The notes: a model not told the origin generated them from the sequence alone. Shown: positions 51,720 to 60,625, counted from the stretch's first letter. The stretch is DNA of 64,000 bases from Carboxylicivirga taeanensis (GCF_051851475.1 NZ_JBPUSJ010000017.1:15406-79405), one strand, 5' to 3'. Translations and numbers: made by a program.

Positions 51720-52852
51720 TTCTTGAAGTTTAGGTGCTTGTAAATTGAGTTAAAGAGATGAATGCCCGATTGAATAATGCTATCCGGAAAATCGTAATCA
51801 GGATTATGCAGTGCTGGTTGTTGCTCACCGGCTCCCAGTCCAAAAAATCCACCTTTAAAGTGCTGGGTATAATAGCTAAAATCTTCCGACCACTTAAAGG
51901 GCTGCGTCAGGTGCGAAACGGGCAGCTTATTAGTCTGCGCTACCTGCTCAATTACCGAAACACAGTCGGGGTGATTAACGGTGGCGGGAAACTCTTCGGT
52001 GTAGCTTATATCACACCCGAGCTGCTCTTCTTTGGCAATCTTCCGGATGCGAGACACAGCCTCGTGGGTGAGTTTTTCCATGTCTGTGTTTTCAAAGGCA
52101 CGCAGAGTGATGCGCACTTCAGCATATCCCGGGGAGGTGCCAAAAGCAATTTCGCCCAGTTGAATATGGATGATGGTGAGGAGTACCAGACTGGAGAAGA
52201 GCTCTTGTTGCGCTCTCAGCTGATGCATGGAATCAACGATTCGGGCAATGGCGCTGGCCGGATTAATCCCATTTTCTGGTTCGGCCGCATGCGATGTTTT
52301 ACCCACTAATTTTACGGTCATGCCTTTCGACGCGGCTGTGAAGCTGCCGTTTTTAATGAGCACCTGATGAAGCGGGTAGCCGGGAATATTATGCAGGGCA
52401 AATATATAATCGGGTTGTAGCTGCCAAAAATGGGAATTCATCACCACATCCTGGGCCCCTTGCTCAACTTCTTCGGCCGGCTGAAATAAGAGACCAACCT
52501 TGCCTTTGTGGGGCCTGTCTCGTGCAATTTCTTCCGCTAATCCCAGCAGAATAGCCATGTGTCCATCGTGCCCGCACAAGTGAGCAATACCTGCGTTTTG
52601 GGATCGATAAGGAAGCAGGCTTTTTTCCTGAATGGGTAAGGCATCTAATTCGGCTCTGAAAATAACGGTTGGGCCGGGGCTTGTTCCTTCAAAAAGAAAC
52701 ACTTTGCCCGTTGTTCCAACATCAATAGTGGCATCAGGCTTCAGCTTTTGTATTTGCTCAGCAATGTAGGCCGATGTTTGGGTTTCCTTATTGGATGGCT
52801 CCGGATGTTGATGGAGGTGGTGACGATGGGCAATAATGTTGTTTGGTAGCAT
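51716..52852 (-). CDS. M20 family amidohydrolase (aminoacylase/hippurate hydrolase-like)
   Basis: This 378-residue protein has the M20D pattern: 'RHHLHQHPEPSNKE', metal ligands in 'AHLCGHDGHMA', 'LLFQPAEEVEQGAQD' with the catalytic Glu pair, 'SHAAEPENGINP' in the dimerisation domain and a late ligand in 'WSEDFSYY'. Such enzymes remove acyl groups from N-acyl amino acids or hydrolyse related amides. The true substrate is unknown. No leader is present, so it is cytoplasmic. It is coupled to alr by a 4-bp overlap, which hints at a role in amino acid or cell-wall precursor metabolism. Confidence 0.92.
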   Translation of the reverse strand: MLPNNIIAHRHHLHQHPEPSNKETQTSAYIAEQIQKLKPDATIDVGTTGKVFLFEGTSPGPTVIFRAELDALPIQEKSLLPYRSQNAGIAHLCGHDGHMAILLGLAEEIARDRPHKGKVGLLFQPAEEVEQGAQDVVMNSHFWQLQPDYIFALHNIPGYPLHQVLIKNGSFTAASKGMTVKLVGKTSHAAEPENGINPASAIARIVDSMHQLRAQQELFSSLVLLTIIHIQLGEIAFGTSPGYAEVRITLRAFENTDMEKLTHEAVSRIRKIAKEEQLGCDISYTEEFPATVNHPDCVSVIEQVAQTNKLPVSHLTQPFKWSEDFSYYTQHFKGGFFGLGAGEQQPALHNPDYDFPDSIIQSGIHLFNSIYKHLNFKK

Positions 52853-53248
52853 ATTATTTTTCGTTTAACGGTTTCTGGCGACTTGCTTATTGAAGTAAAA
52901 ACTGACCATTAATGTGAATGCACAGAAGGTCAGAAGGGCCCGTTTTCAGCTGTGAGGGGTGCGCTTTACTATTGGCACCGATGAAACAATGGCTCCGCAA
53001 CAAAGGGAGATAGTCAGCTGACAGAAGATGTCAATAAACAAATAGAACATACCGGCCGGATGATTCGCTTTTGGTTTTCAAGATAGTAAATGGTAACTGA
53101 AAGTCAAAATCGGGGAAATAATGCACTAAAAGGGCAGGAAGGGGCAGTTTAGCTCCCGGCATGGCCCAGAGCTAAACTGAAGGTGGCTGGTTAAAGATGA
53201 GAGCCTCCTATTGTGGCACCCGTAAATTATGAAAGTGCCTGGGCAATG
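52853..53248. other. 396-bp intergenic region with a long inverted repeat
   Basis: No convincing gene on either strand. CAGTTTAGCTC (53145-53155) pairs perfectly with GAGCTAAACTG (53169-53179) across a 13-nt loop. No T-run follows on either strand, so it is a poor terminator. It could be an mRNA 3'-end stabiliser for exbD or a protein-binding site. Confidence 0.5.
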
Positions 53249-53827
53249 CTATAGTCTGGCACCTATTTTCACCGGCTCAGCTTCCGATATCAGTTTAGGA
53301 ATAGCGGCCCTGACAGCCGCTTTTTCCTCGGCGCTTAAATCCTCATAATCCTTACCAAAATTTCTGATAGCAAACTCCTGCCTCAACTCATTAAAAGCCC
53401 TTATTAACTCATTCTGAACCTCCAGGTAAACCTGGTATTTGGTGTCGTTGGCGGTTTGTAAAGAGATAACCCCTTTACTAACAGCGCGTGGCCCTAATAA
53501 AGGAATGGTTTTGTTTTCTTTATCAGAAAGGTCCGCTAAATCGGACGGATTGAGAATAAACAATTTGGTGGCTTCTGTCAGCTGGTTGATGGGCATCTCC
53601 CGCTTTTCAACCATCAGCTGATTATTGGCGTTAACCAGTATTTCAAAAACGTTTCGCTCATTTTTAGCCTTATTATCAACGCTAGGCTCTTCTTCGTAAG
53701 GAGGAAGAATGGTGCCGAGCCCCATGTCACTATCCATGGTAGTGGTCACCAAAAAAAAGATAAGTAATAAGAATGCTATGTCAGCCATCGAACCAGCGTT
53801 GACTTCCTGTGTTTGTCGTTTAGCCAT
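53249..53827 (-). CDS. exbD: ExbD/TolR family biopolymer transport protein, lone copy
   Basis: This 192-residue protein starts MAKRQTQEVNAGSMADIAFLLL. One membrane helix carries the conserved Asp ('SMADIAFLLLIFFLVTTTMD', residues 13-32), followed by a periplasmic domain. It energises TonB-type outer-membrane transport by coupling to proton flow through ExbB. The start resembles the first of the two ExbD proteins of Bacteroidota exbB-exbD-exbD operons, but no exbB or second exbD is adjacent. The periplasmic part has a longer charged insertion ('FGKDYEDLSAEEKAAVRAAI') than small ExbDs. An inverted repeat, GTCAATTA...TAG (53831-53843) with CTAATTGAC (53852-53860), lies just upstream. Confidence 0.92.
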   Translation of the reverse strand: MAKRQTQEVNAGSMADIAFLLLIFFLVTTTMDSDMGLGTILPPYEEEPSVDNKAKNERNVFEILVNANNQLMVEKREMPINQLTEATKLFILNPSDLADLSDKENKTIPLLGPRAVSKGVISLQTANDTKYQVYLEVQNELIRAFNELRQEFAIRNFGKDYEDLSAEEKAAVRAAIPKLISEAEPVKIGARL

Positions 53828-54095
53828 AATGTCAATTAATTAGAGTGAATACTAATTGACCCTGCAAAGAATGGCCTCGAATCAGACAATGGTAAGATAG
53901 TAAAAAATAGAAGATATGTTGTTCAATTGCTAAAGAAAAATCCCATGGCAGGCTCAAGCTTAATGTAAAATATTGCACTTCAAAGTACCCTGAAAACAGA
54001 GCATAAATTGGCGAAAGGTGGCTTATAACGGGCATTTTAACTTTTCATTAACTCTGTTTAACCAAACCTTAACGAATACATTTTAACCTCCATTT

Positions 54096-54210
54096 TATTT
54101 TTGCTTTTAAACAATAAAAAACAACTCTAATGAAAGGGTTTGGCTCAATGCTATCGGTGGCAGTTAGGAGCGCTGTCCTTGCATTAGCAAACTGTTTATC
54201 GGACTATTGA
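54096..54210 (+). CDS. Possible 26-residue small ORF with -7 element
   Basis: ATG 54130 to TGA 54210 encodes a mostly hydrophobic peptide (starts MKGFGSMLS, ends LANCLSDY). A TATTTTTG element (54096-54103, fits TAnnTTTG) and an A-rich leader stand in front; there is no -33 box. The coding part is 54130-54210. It may be a real leader or small protein on the transcript of the next gene. Conservation is needed to decide. Confidence 0.3.
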
Positions 54211-54280
54211 GTTGGCATTAGTGTTTTAATGAACCTTTTACAATTAATGTTTTGTTGGACCTTTATTAAAGTTTAGTGCT

Positions 54281-54481
54281 ATGCTAGAGTTATGTAAATC
54301 GGTATTAAATGGAGTACACACCGACAAAAGTCTTTTTAGAAAGGAATTGATTAAATCCATGTCTTGGTTAACTGCCGAAGACCAGTTAAAGTTTCAAACC
54401 TGGGTACGGAATCACTTTACTCAGCAGCATGCTGATGTAATTGAAGAAATACTTGACACGAAGTATCAATTTGCCTCCTAG
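54281..54481 (+). CDS. Small hypothetical protein, 66 residues
   Basis: This 66-residue soluble protein, starting MLELCKSVLNGVHTDKSLF, contains 'RKELIKSMSWLTAEDQLKFQTW' and an acidic helical C-terminus. It resembles a short family I recall from other Bacteroidota ('LCKxVLxxVxFDxxLFxKELxKAxxWL'), but I cannot attach a function. It is flanked by its own strong terminator 8 bp downstream. The presence of a dedicated transcript and normal codon use supports it as a real gene. Confidence 0.72.
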   Translation: MLELCKSVLNGVHTDKSLFRKELIKSMSWLTAEDQLKFQTWVRNHFTQQHADVIEEILDTKYQFAS

Positions 54482-54488
54482 CAAACGC

Positions 54489-54522
54489 AATCAAGTGCAG
54501 GAATTGCCTGCGCTTGATTTTT
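54489..54522 (+). terminator. Rho-independent terminator after the 66-residue gene
   Basis: AATCAAGTGCAGG (54489-54501) pairs with CCTGCGCTTGATT (54507-54519) with one T-G pair. TTTT follows. Confidence 0.88.
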
Positions 54523-54687
54523 ATCCTATCCATCTGCCTGGTGGTAACAAGTGAAGGCCCCAAATCACACTCTATTTTTTCTTTTCTGGCATGCATCAGT
54601 GGTGTGTATGATGAGCGCCTTGGTATCACGCAGAGGCATAAATGGTGAACTTATTAATTTTCAACATTATATAAATCATTCTAAACA

Positions 54688-55620
54688 ATGGATATTCTTG
54701 TAGAGAATATAACAAAAACCTATGGCACCCAGAAAGCTCTGGATAACTTGTCCTTTCAGGTGAAAACCGGCGAGATACTGGGGTTTTTGGGCCCGAATGG
54801 GGCTGGTAAAACCACAACAATGAAAGCCATCACCTGCTACATTACTCCCAACGAAGGAACTATTACTGTAGGAGGTAAATCGGTACATGAGGTCCCCGAT
54901 GAGGTGAAAAGCAGCATTGGCTATTTGCCCGAGAACAACCCTTTGTATCTCGATATGACCGTTGTTGATTACCTGACTTTTATTGGTGAGTTACAGGGAG
55001 TCAGTAAGGCAAACATTCAGGCACAGGTGGAAAAGATGATTCGTTTATGTGGCTTGAACCTCGAAAAGCATAAAAAAATTGGGCAGCTGTCCAAAGGTTA
55101 CAAGCAACGCGTGGGGCTGGCCCAGGCACTGATTCACGATCCGGAGGTGCTAATATTAGATGAGCCAACAACAGGATTGGATCCCAATCAGATTATTGAA
55201 ATCAGAAAGCTGATTAAAGAGATTGGCCGCGAAAAAACGGTGATTTTGAGTTCCCATATATTGGCCGAAGTGGAGGCGACATGCGATCGGGTGCTCATCA
55301 TTAACAAAGGCCAAATTGTAGCCGATGGCACCCCCGAATCGCTGAGAAAAGAGGCACAAGGGAAGGAGCTATTGAAGGTGGGCATTAGCACTAGTGAGCG
55401 CAACGAAGCCTACAAAGCCCTGGCAGACCTTGATGAAGTCGAAACCGTTTCGTTTATCGATACGGATGCATCGCTTTTCGAAATAGAGAGTGGGACCGGC
55501 TGCTCGTCGGTGGAGGCAATATTTAAGATGTGTGTGCATAAAGGTTGGTATATAACCCAGCTAACACCTGTTGAAAAGAACCTTGAAGATGTATTCAGGG
55601 AGTTGACACAAGGGAACTGA
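54688..55620 (+). CDS. gldA: Gliding-motility-type ABC transporter ATPase GldA
   Basis: This 310-residue ABC ATPase has Walker A 'GPNGAGKTTT', the Q-loop region 'GYLPENNPLYLDMTVVDYL', signature 'LSKGYKQRVGLAQAL', Walker B 'VLILDEPTTGLDPNQI' and the H-loop 'LSSHILAEVE'. The C-terminal extension has 'EVETVSFIDTD'. With gldF and gldG downstream it forms the ABC transporter linked to gliding motility in Flavobacterium. In non-gliding Bacteroidota the same set is present with unknown cargo. A hairpin with a T-run separates it from gldF. Confidence 0.92.
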   Translation: MDILVENITKTYGTQKALDNLSFQVKTGEILGFLGPNGAGKTTTMKAITCYITPNEGTITVGGKSVHEVPDEVKSSIGYLPENNPLYLDMTVVDYLTFIGELQGVSKANIQAQVEKMIRLCGLNLEKHKKIGQLSKGYKQRVGLAQALIHDPEVLILDEPTTGLDPNQIIEIRKLIKEIGREKTVILSSHILAEVEATCDRVLIINKGQIVADGTPESLRKEAQGKELLKVGISTSERNEAYKALADLDEVETVSFIDTDASLFEIESGTGCSSVEAIFKMCVHKGWYITQLTPVEKNLEDVFRELTQGN

Positions 55621-55685
55621 TGTGCCACTGCGTAAGGCATTGGCGTAACTATTATGTCTAATATAAACCAAGCACCCATCAAAAG

Positions 55686-55723
55686 ATAGCAATAACGCCA
55701 GCTAATTGGCATCGCTATTTTTT
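55686..55723 (+). terminator. Internal terminator/attenuator between gldA and gldF
   Basis: ATAGC (55686-55690) pairs with GCTAT (55714-55718), and GCCA (55697-55700) with TGGC (55707-55710), with an internal loop. TTTTTT follows (55718-55723). It would lower gldF-gldG expression relative to gldA. Confidence 0.65.
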
Positions 55724-55759
55724 GAGGGAGTTTTATGCAAGTAGCGAAAAAGAAAAAGC

Positions 55760-56485
55760 ATGAAGCAAACATGGATCATCACAAAAAAGGAATTGAAAGG
55801 CTATTTCGATTCTTTAATGGCTTACATATTAATCATCGTTTTTTTAGGACTCAGCGGGTTTTTTACCTGGCTCTACGGCAATAACGATGTATTCTATATC
55901 AACCGGGCAACCATGCAGCCTTTTTTTGGCATTGCCTACTGGACCCTGTTTATTTTTATTCCGGCATTAACCATGAAGCAAATTGCAGAGGAGTATAAAA
56001 CAGGCACCATTGAGCTTTTATTAACCAAGCCGGTTTCTGACTGGCAGGTGGTCACCGGAAAATTTATGGCAACCTGGCTTTTAATAGCCATATCTCTGGC
56101 GCTTACCTTGCCGTATTATATATCTATTGCGAACATTGGGCCTGTTGATCATGGCTCTGTCATTACTGGCTATTTGGGCTTGCTACTAATGAGTGCCGCC
56201 TATATTAGTCTGGGTATTTTTGCCAGCAGCATCACCTCAAACCAAATAGTGGCCTTTTTGCTGGCTTTAATCATTGGAATTTTCTTTCAAATATTATTTG
56301 GAATAACATCCGGTGCTTTTCCGGGCATGATAGGAGATACCTTGGCCTACCTCGATATGCAATACCATTACCACAGCATTATCCGCGGGGTTATTGACAG
56401 TAAAAACATTGTCTATTTCATCTCAATTATTTTGGGGGGCTTAATGGCTGCCGAATTATCACTCGTTAAACGTAACATCAACTAA
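55760..56485 (+). CDS. gldF: ABC transporter permease GldF
   Basis: This 241-residue ABC-2-type permease has six hydrophobic segments, starting MKQTWIITKKELKGYFDSLMAYILIIVFLGLSGFFTWLYG (positions 1-40). The family phrases 'PALTMKQIAEEYKTGTIELLLTKPVSDWQVV' and 'GYLGLLLMSAAYISLGIFASSITSNQIVAF' (about 72-102 and 133-162) match GldF. It would form the membrane channel with the GldG N- and C-terminal helices, powered by GldA. It lies 139 bp after gldA, behind an internal hairpin, and 10 bp before gldG. Confidence 0.92.
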   Translation: MKQTWIITKKELKGYFDSLMAYILIIVFLGLSGFFTWLYGNNDVFYINRATMQPFFGIAYWTLFIFIPALTMKQIAEEYKTGTIELLLTKPVSDWQVVTGKFMATWLLIAISLALTLPYYISIANIGPVDHGSVITGYLGLLLMSAAYISLGIFASSITSNQIVAFLLALIIGIFFQILFGITSGAFPGMIGDTLAYLDMQYHYHSIIRGVIDSKNIVYFISIILGGLMAAELSLVKRNIN

Positions 56486-56495
56486 GCAGAAAATT

Positions 56496-57995
56496 ATGAC
56501 TGAAAAGCGCAGGTTTAAATATTATATCGCATTGGTTTTAGGGGTGTTGGTCCTAATTAATGTGTTGGCTAACCGGTTTTTTGTACGGCTCGATTTCACC
56601 GAAGACCAACGCTATACACTGAGTGAAACCACCAAAACAATTTTGAAAGATATTACTGAGCCGATCACTGTAACGGCCTATTTCTCCGAGGGCTTACAGC
56701 CTCAGTTCGATCAGTTGAGAAACGACTTTAAGGACTTGCTGGCAGAGTATGCCTCGCGTACCAACCAGCAGTTAGTGTTTGAATTTGTTAACCCCAATGA
56801 GGAGGTGCAAGACGAGCAAAGGGCTGTTCAGGCAGGTATTCAAACGGTAATGATAGAGGCCAGGGAGAAAGATCAGGCCACCACCAAAAAAGCCTATATG
56901 GGAGCGGTGGTGCAGATAGGTGAAGATTCGGAAACAATTCCCTTTATACAGCCTGGTGCCCAAATGGAGTATGCCCTCACAACAGCCATAAAAAAAATGA
57001 CTGTGCCCGATAAAGCAGCCATTGGGTTTATTGTAGGACATGGTGAGCCATCGCTCAATGAACTATTACAGGTAAAACAAGGACTGGACGTGCTTTATGT
57101 ACCCGAAGAGATAAGCCTGTCCGATAGTGTGAACTTAAGTAAGTATAAAACACTGGCCTGGATCAATCCTCAGGATTCGATTCCGGAAGCGCACTTTTCG
57201 CTTGTTGATGACTACCTGAAACAGGGAGGTCATTTATTGGTGTCGTTTAATCGGGTAAAAGCCCAATTAAATCAGGGAATGGGCTTTGCTCATTATACTG
57301 GTATGGCCAAATGGCTCCAGCAGAAAGGACTAACGGTGCATGACGATTTTATTATTGATGCCAATTGCGGATCCATTAATGTGCAGCAGCGCCAGGGGAT
57401 TTTCACGGTTAACCGGCCGGTCAACTTCCCGTATTTGCCCATCCTCTCTAATTTTGCCGATCATCCAATTACTCAAGGGTTAGGGACGATGGTGCTGCAG
57501 TTTGGAAGCCCATTAAGCTTTAGTGGCGATTCACTCACTAACTATACGCCTTTGGTATTTACCTCTGATAAGTCAGGGAGACAAGCGGCGCCGGTGTATT
57601 TCAATATTGAAAAGCAATGGACCGAGAGCGATTTTACGGCTGCTCAATTGCCCGTGGCAGCTTTGTTGGAGAAAGCCAACCACCAGATAGTGGTTATTGC
57701 CGATGGCGATTTGGCCATTAATGGAGCAGGTGAGCAAGTACGGCAGGTACAGCCCGATAATGCCAATTTTATTGTGAATGCCATTGATTACATGAGTGAC
57801 GACACGGGGCTGATACAGTTGCGAAGTAAACAGATGAAGATGCGTCCCTTGGACCAGCTGGAAGAAGGGGATAAGAACCTGCTGAAAATACTCAACTTCA
57901 CGCTGCCAATACTTATCATCCTGGGCATTGGCATTTATCGCTATCAAAAAAGAAAACTAATCCGGTTAAAACTTAAAGGAGAGAATTATGTATAG
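56496..57995 (+). CDS. gldG: Gliding-motility-associated ABC transporter protein GldG
   Basis: This 499-residue protein has one N-terminal membrane helix, then a large periplasmic domain ('RFFVRLDFTEDQRYTLSETTKTILKDI', 'VTAYFSEGLQPQFDQLRNDFKDLLAEYA', 'GFIVGHGEPSLNELLQVKQGL', 'NPQDSIPEAHFSLVDDYLKQGGHLLVSF', quoted in pieces) and a C-terminal membrane helix ('LNFTLPILIILGIGIYRYQKRK'). This is the GldG/ABC-type uncharacterised transport (PF09822-like) architecture. It follows gldF by 10 bp and overlaps the DUF4340 gene by 8 bp, so the three are co-translated. The role in export is inferred from the family. Confidence 0.92.
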   Translation: MTEKRRFKYYIALVLGVLVLINVLANRFFVRLDFTEDQRYTLSETTKTILKDITEPITVTAYFSEGLQPQFDQLRNDFKDLLAEYASRTNQQLVFEFVNPNEEVQDEQRAVQAGIQTVMIEAREKDQATTKKAYMGAVVQIGEDSETIPFIQPGAQMEYALTTAIKKMTVPDKAAIGFIVGHGEPSLNELLQVKQGLDVLYVPEEISLSDSVNLSKYKTLAWINPQDSIPEAHFSLVDDYLKQGGHLLVSFNRVKAQLNQGMGFAHYTGMAKWLQQKGLTVHDDFIIDANCGSINVQQRQGIFTVNRPVNFPYLPILSNFADHPITQGLGTMVLQFGSPLSFSGDSLTNYTPLVFTSDKSGRQAAPVYFNIEKQWTESDFTAAQLPVAALLEKANHQIVVIADGDLAINGAGEQVRQVQPDNANFIVNAIDYMSDDTGLIQLRSKQMKMRPLDQLEEGDKNLLKILNFTLPILIILGIGIYRYQKRKLIRLKLKGENYV

Positions 57996-58965
57996 AAAAT
58001 TGGATATCAAAACACTGGGTTGGGCATTTATTGGCCTTTTAATTCTAACGGTTTCTATTAAGGCTCTGGATGGCGCCAAAGGCATTAATACTCTAAAAAC
58101 CGAATTATTTGCGATTGACGAAAATGCAGTAACATCAGTCATCCTCAAACCAAAGGTGCTGATGGGGCAAAGCCTGGAACTGAAAAGGAATAATAGCAAC
58201 TGGAAGGTGCTGGTCGGTGACAAAGCCTACAATGGCGATGCAGCAACCATTACCGGGTTAATACGTCAATTAAATGAGCTGAAGCCGATTCGTTTAGCCT
58301 CGCAAAGTAAAGAAAGCTGGGAACGGTTTGAATTGAGTGACTCACTGGCAACCGAGGTGCAGTTTTTAGGGGACGATGGTTTGTTGGCCCAACTTTATAT
58401 TGGTAAGTTTTCGTATACGCAGCCCAAAATGAATGGTATGCTGCCGCAGCAGCCTTACCGACGACCTCAGGGCACCATGACAAGCTATGTGCGTTGTGCT
58501 GATGAGGATGAGGTGTATGCAGTAGAAGGGTTTTTGGGCAGCACAGCCAATCGAAATGCAGATGCCTTCAGAGATAAAACCATATTAAACCTGGCGTCTC
58601 GTGCCATTAATAAAATTGAGTTCAGTTATCCGGCCGATAGCTCATTTACCATTGTGAATAGCGAAGGGGTGTGGATGAGTGATGGCCGTCAGCTCGATTC
58701 GGTGGCAGTAAGTAGTTATTTATCCGGACTCAAGTCGTTGCGTGGAAGTGCATTTGCGGCGGCATCGCCAGCGGCCATGACGCATGAGGCACAGCTGTTT
58801 TTAGATAGTGGAGAAAGCATTACGCTCAGCGCCGCGGTTGAGAAGGATGAGGTGGTTTTGACAAGCTCTCAAAACCAGGGAACGGTTTTTCAGGAAGAAA
58901 AGAATAAAAATTTCAGAAAAGTTTTTATCGGGCGAAAAGAATTGTTTAGTAACTCCTTCGAGTAA
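57988..58965 (+). CDS. DUF4340 domain protein linked to gldFG
   Basis: This 325-residue protein has one N-terminal membrane helix ('TLGWAFIGLLILTVSIKAL') and an extracytoplasmic DUF4340 domain: 'NSNWKVLVGDKAYNGDAATITGLIRQLNELKPIRLASQSKESWERFEL' (about 70-117), 'TSYVRCADEDEVYAVEGFLG' and 'NRNADAFRDKTIL'. It overlaps gldG by 8 bp. DUF4340 proteins are regular neighbours of this transporter family and may be an accessory subunit. Function is not established. A strong terminator follows. Confidence 0.85.
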   Translation: MYRKLDIKTLGWAFIGLLILTVSIKALDGAKGINTLKTELFAIDENAVTSVILKPKVLMGQSLELKRNNSNWKVLVGDKAYNGDAATITGLIRQLNELKPIRLASQSKESWERFELSDSLATEVQFLGDDGLLAQLYIGKFSYTQPKMNGMLPQQPYRRPQGTMTSYVRCADEDEVYAVEGFLGSTANRNADAFRDKTILNLASRAINKIEFSYPADSSFTIVNSEGVWMSDGRQLDSVAVSSYLSGLKSLRGSAFAAASPAAMTHEAQLFLDSGESITLSAAVEKDEVVLTSSQNQGTVFQEEKNKNFRKVFIGRKELFSNSFE

Positions 58966-58981
58966 CGTTGATGCCAATCTG

Positions 58982-59017
58982 AAGCTCCCGGTTAGTATGT
59001 GTAGCCGGGAGCTTTTG
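58982..59017 (+). terminator. Rho-independent terminator after the gld operon
   Basis: AAGCTCCCGG (58982-58991) pairs perfectly with CCGGGAGCTT (59005-59014), then TT. A second small hairpin AAGCG-AAA-CGCTT with a T-run (59045-59063) follows about 30 bp later in the same 268-bp gap. Confidence 0.85.
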
Positions 59018-59233
59018 CATTTCATTGCCATAGCATTGGGCGGTAAGCGAAACGCTTTTTTTGCGTGAGCAAATGTTGTAAACCATAACCAATTCAATTG
59101 GCAGATCGCAAGGATAAGAGCTCTGTATTTTGCCGCAATCCATGTCTCTCAAATAGGGTCTTGTTTTAATATTCATTACCTTCACCCTAATTAAAGTTTC
59201 ATATCGAATCATAATTACAAAAACAAATACCCA

Positions 59234-59983
59234 ATGAATATCAAATTGGCTGTATTAATTGATGGAGATAATATTCCATCAGGCAGTGTAAAAGAAATGA
59301 TGGAGGAAATAGCTAAGTATGGCAACCCAACCATTAAGCGTATTTATGGCGACTGGACCCGTCCCGACCTGAATAACTGGAAGAAAGTACTGTTGGAGAA
59401 TGCCATCACGCCTATTCAGCAATATGCCTATACATCGGGTAAAAATGCCACCGACTCAGCCATGATCATCGATGCTATGGATATTCTGTATTCAGAAAAA
59501 GTAAACGGATTTTGCCTGGTATCGAGCGACAGCGATTTTACCAAGTTGGCCACCCGTTTGCGCGAAGCCGGAATGCAGGTGATTGGTATTGGCGAGAAAA
59601 AAACACCAACCCCTTTTATTGTGGCTTGTGATAAATTTATTTATGTTGAGATTTTAAAGAACAGAGCCAAGGAAAAAGAGACTGAGGACGGTAAAGAGGC
59701 TGAAAAAGAAACATTCGACAAGATTACTCCAAAAGACATTAAACTGATTGCAGCCACCATTACCGACCTTTCGGACGATGATGGATGGGCTTTTTTAGGC
59801 GATGTTGGCAGTTTGCTGCAAAAGAAGCGTCCTAACTTTGACCCGCGAAACTACGGCTTTCAGAAATTAACACCTCTCATCGATTCGATTAACCAATTTG
59901 AAATAGAGCAAAGAGATAGTGCCAATAGCCGGCATAAATTGATATATGTGAAGAATAAGCAAAAGGGGCATGGCAGGAGATAG
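59234..59983 (+). CDS. NYN domain/LOTUS (OST-HTH) protein
   Basis: This 249-residue protein has an N-terminal PIN-like NYN domain with the acidic residues in 'AVLIDGDNI', 'KNATDSAMIIDAMDILY' and 'LVSSDSDFTKLATRLREAG' (about 6-115). A Lys/Glu-rich linker follows, then a C-terminal OST-HTH/LOTUS domain ('DDDGWAFLGDVGSLLQKKRPNFDPRNYGFQKLTPLIDSI', about 178-216). This LabA/YacP-like architecture suggests an RNA-binding nuclease. It is cytoplasmic. It is followed 63 bp later by the pentapeptide-repeat gene on the same strand. Confidence 0.9.
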   Translation: MNIKLAVLIDGDNIPSGSVKEMMEEIAKYGNPTIKRIYGDWTRPDLNNWKKVLLENAITPIQQYAYTSGKNATDSAMIIDAMDILYSEKVNGFCLVSSDSDFTKLATRLREAGMQVIGIGEKKTPTPFIVACDKFIYVEILKNRAKEKETEDGKEAEKETFDKITPKDIKLIAATITDLSDDDGWAFLGDVGSLLQKKRPNFDPRNYGFQKLTPLIDSINQFEIEQRDSANSRHKLIYVKNKQKGHGRR

Positions 59984-60046
59984 TGCCCCAATCATCAACC
60001 TTAGCCGTAATCGAAATGGCTTGACGAATACCAGAAGAAGGATTAA

Positions 60047-60625
60047 ATGGCAGCTGAAGTAATCACTCACGAAAATAAGGTTTTCGAAAACGTAAACCAT
60101 TCCGGAAAAACATTAAGAGACAGGGAGTTTTATAAGTGTAAATTTGTGATGTGCAATTTTACAAAAAGTGATTTGAGAGGAAATGATTTTGAAGATTGTA
60201 CCTTTGAGGATTGTAACTTTTCAATGACAGAAATAGAAGGCGTTGGGTTTAGGAATGCAGCTTTTGTGGGATGTAAAATTCTTGGAATCGATTTTACAAG
60301 GTGCAACAGGCTTATGTTTTCATTCAGCTTTGAGAATTGCATACTGGATTATTGTACATTTTTTGGGACAAAACTTAAAAAGACGCATTTCATCCAATGC
60401 TCGCTCAAGGAAGTTGACTTTGCCGAAGCGGATTTATCCTTGTCATTATTTACCAACACCGATTTATCGGGCGCACAATTTTATAACACCAACCTGGAAA
60501 AGGTCGATTTTAGCAGTGCAACGAATTTCTCCATCGACCCTGAATCAAACAAACTGAAAAAAGCCAAATTTTCTGCCTTTCAGCTCGAAGGTTTACTGCA
60601 TAAGTATCAACTGAATATTGTTTAA
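60047..60625 (+). CDS. Pentapeptide-repeat protein (Qnr-like fold)
   Basis: This 192-residue protein is built mainly of A(D/N)LxF-type pentapeptides ('CKFVMCNFTKSDLRGNDFEDCTFEDCNF', about 30-57, and 'FAEADLSLSLFTNTDLSGAQFYNTNLEKVDF', about 123-153), forming a right-handed quadrilateral helix. The C-terminal cap 'SIDPESNKLKKAKFS' plus 'LEGLLHKYQLNIV' is typical of Qnr/McbG-like chromosomal proteins of this phylum. Some relatives protect DNA gyrase, but this cannot be inferred for this one. No leader is present. Confidence 0.9.
   Translation: MAAEVITHENKVFENVNHSGKTLRDREFYKCKFVMCNFTKSDLRGNDFEDCTFEDCNFSMTEIEGVGFRNAAFVGCKILGIDFTRCNRLMFSFSFENCILDYCTFFGTKLKKTHFIQCSLKEVDFAEADLSLSLFTNTDLSGAQFYNTNLEKVDFSSATNFSIDPESNKLKKAKFSAFQLEGLLHKYQLNIV

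Noticed and set aside
51758..52309. 183-residue plus-strand frame inside the M20 gene
   Set aside because: It lies antisense to conserved metal-binding motifs and has a composition atypical of a real protein.
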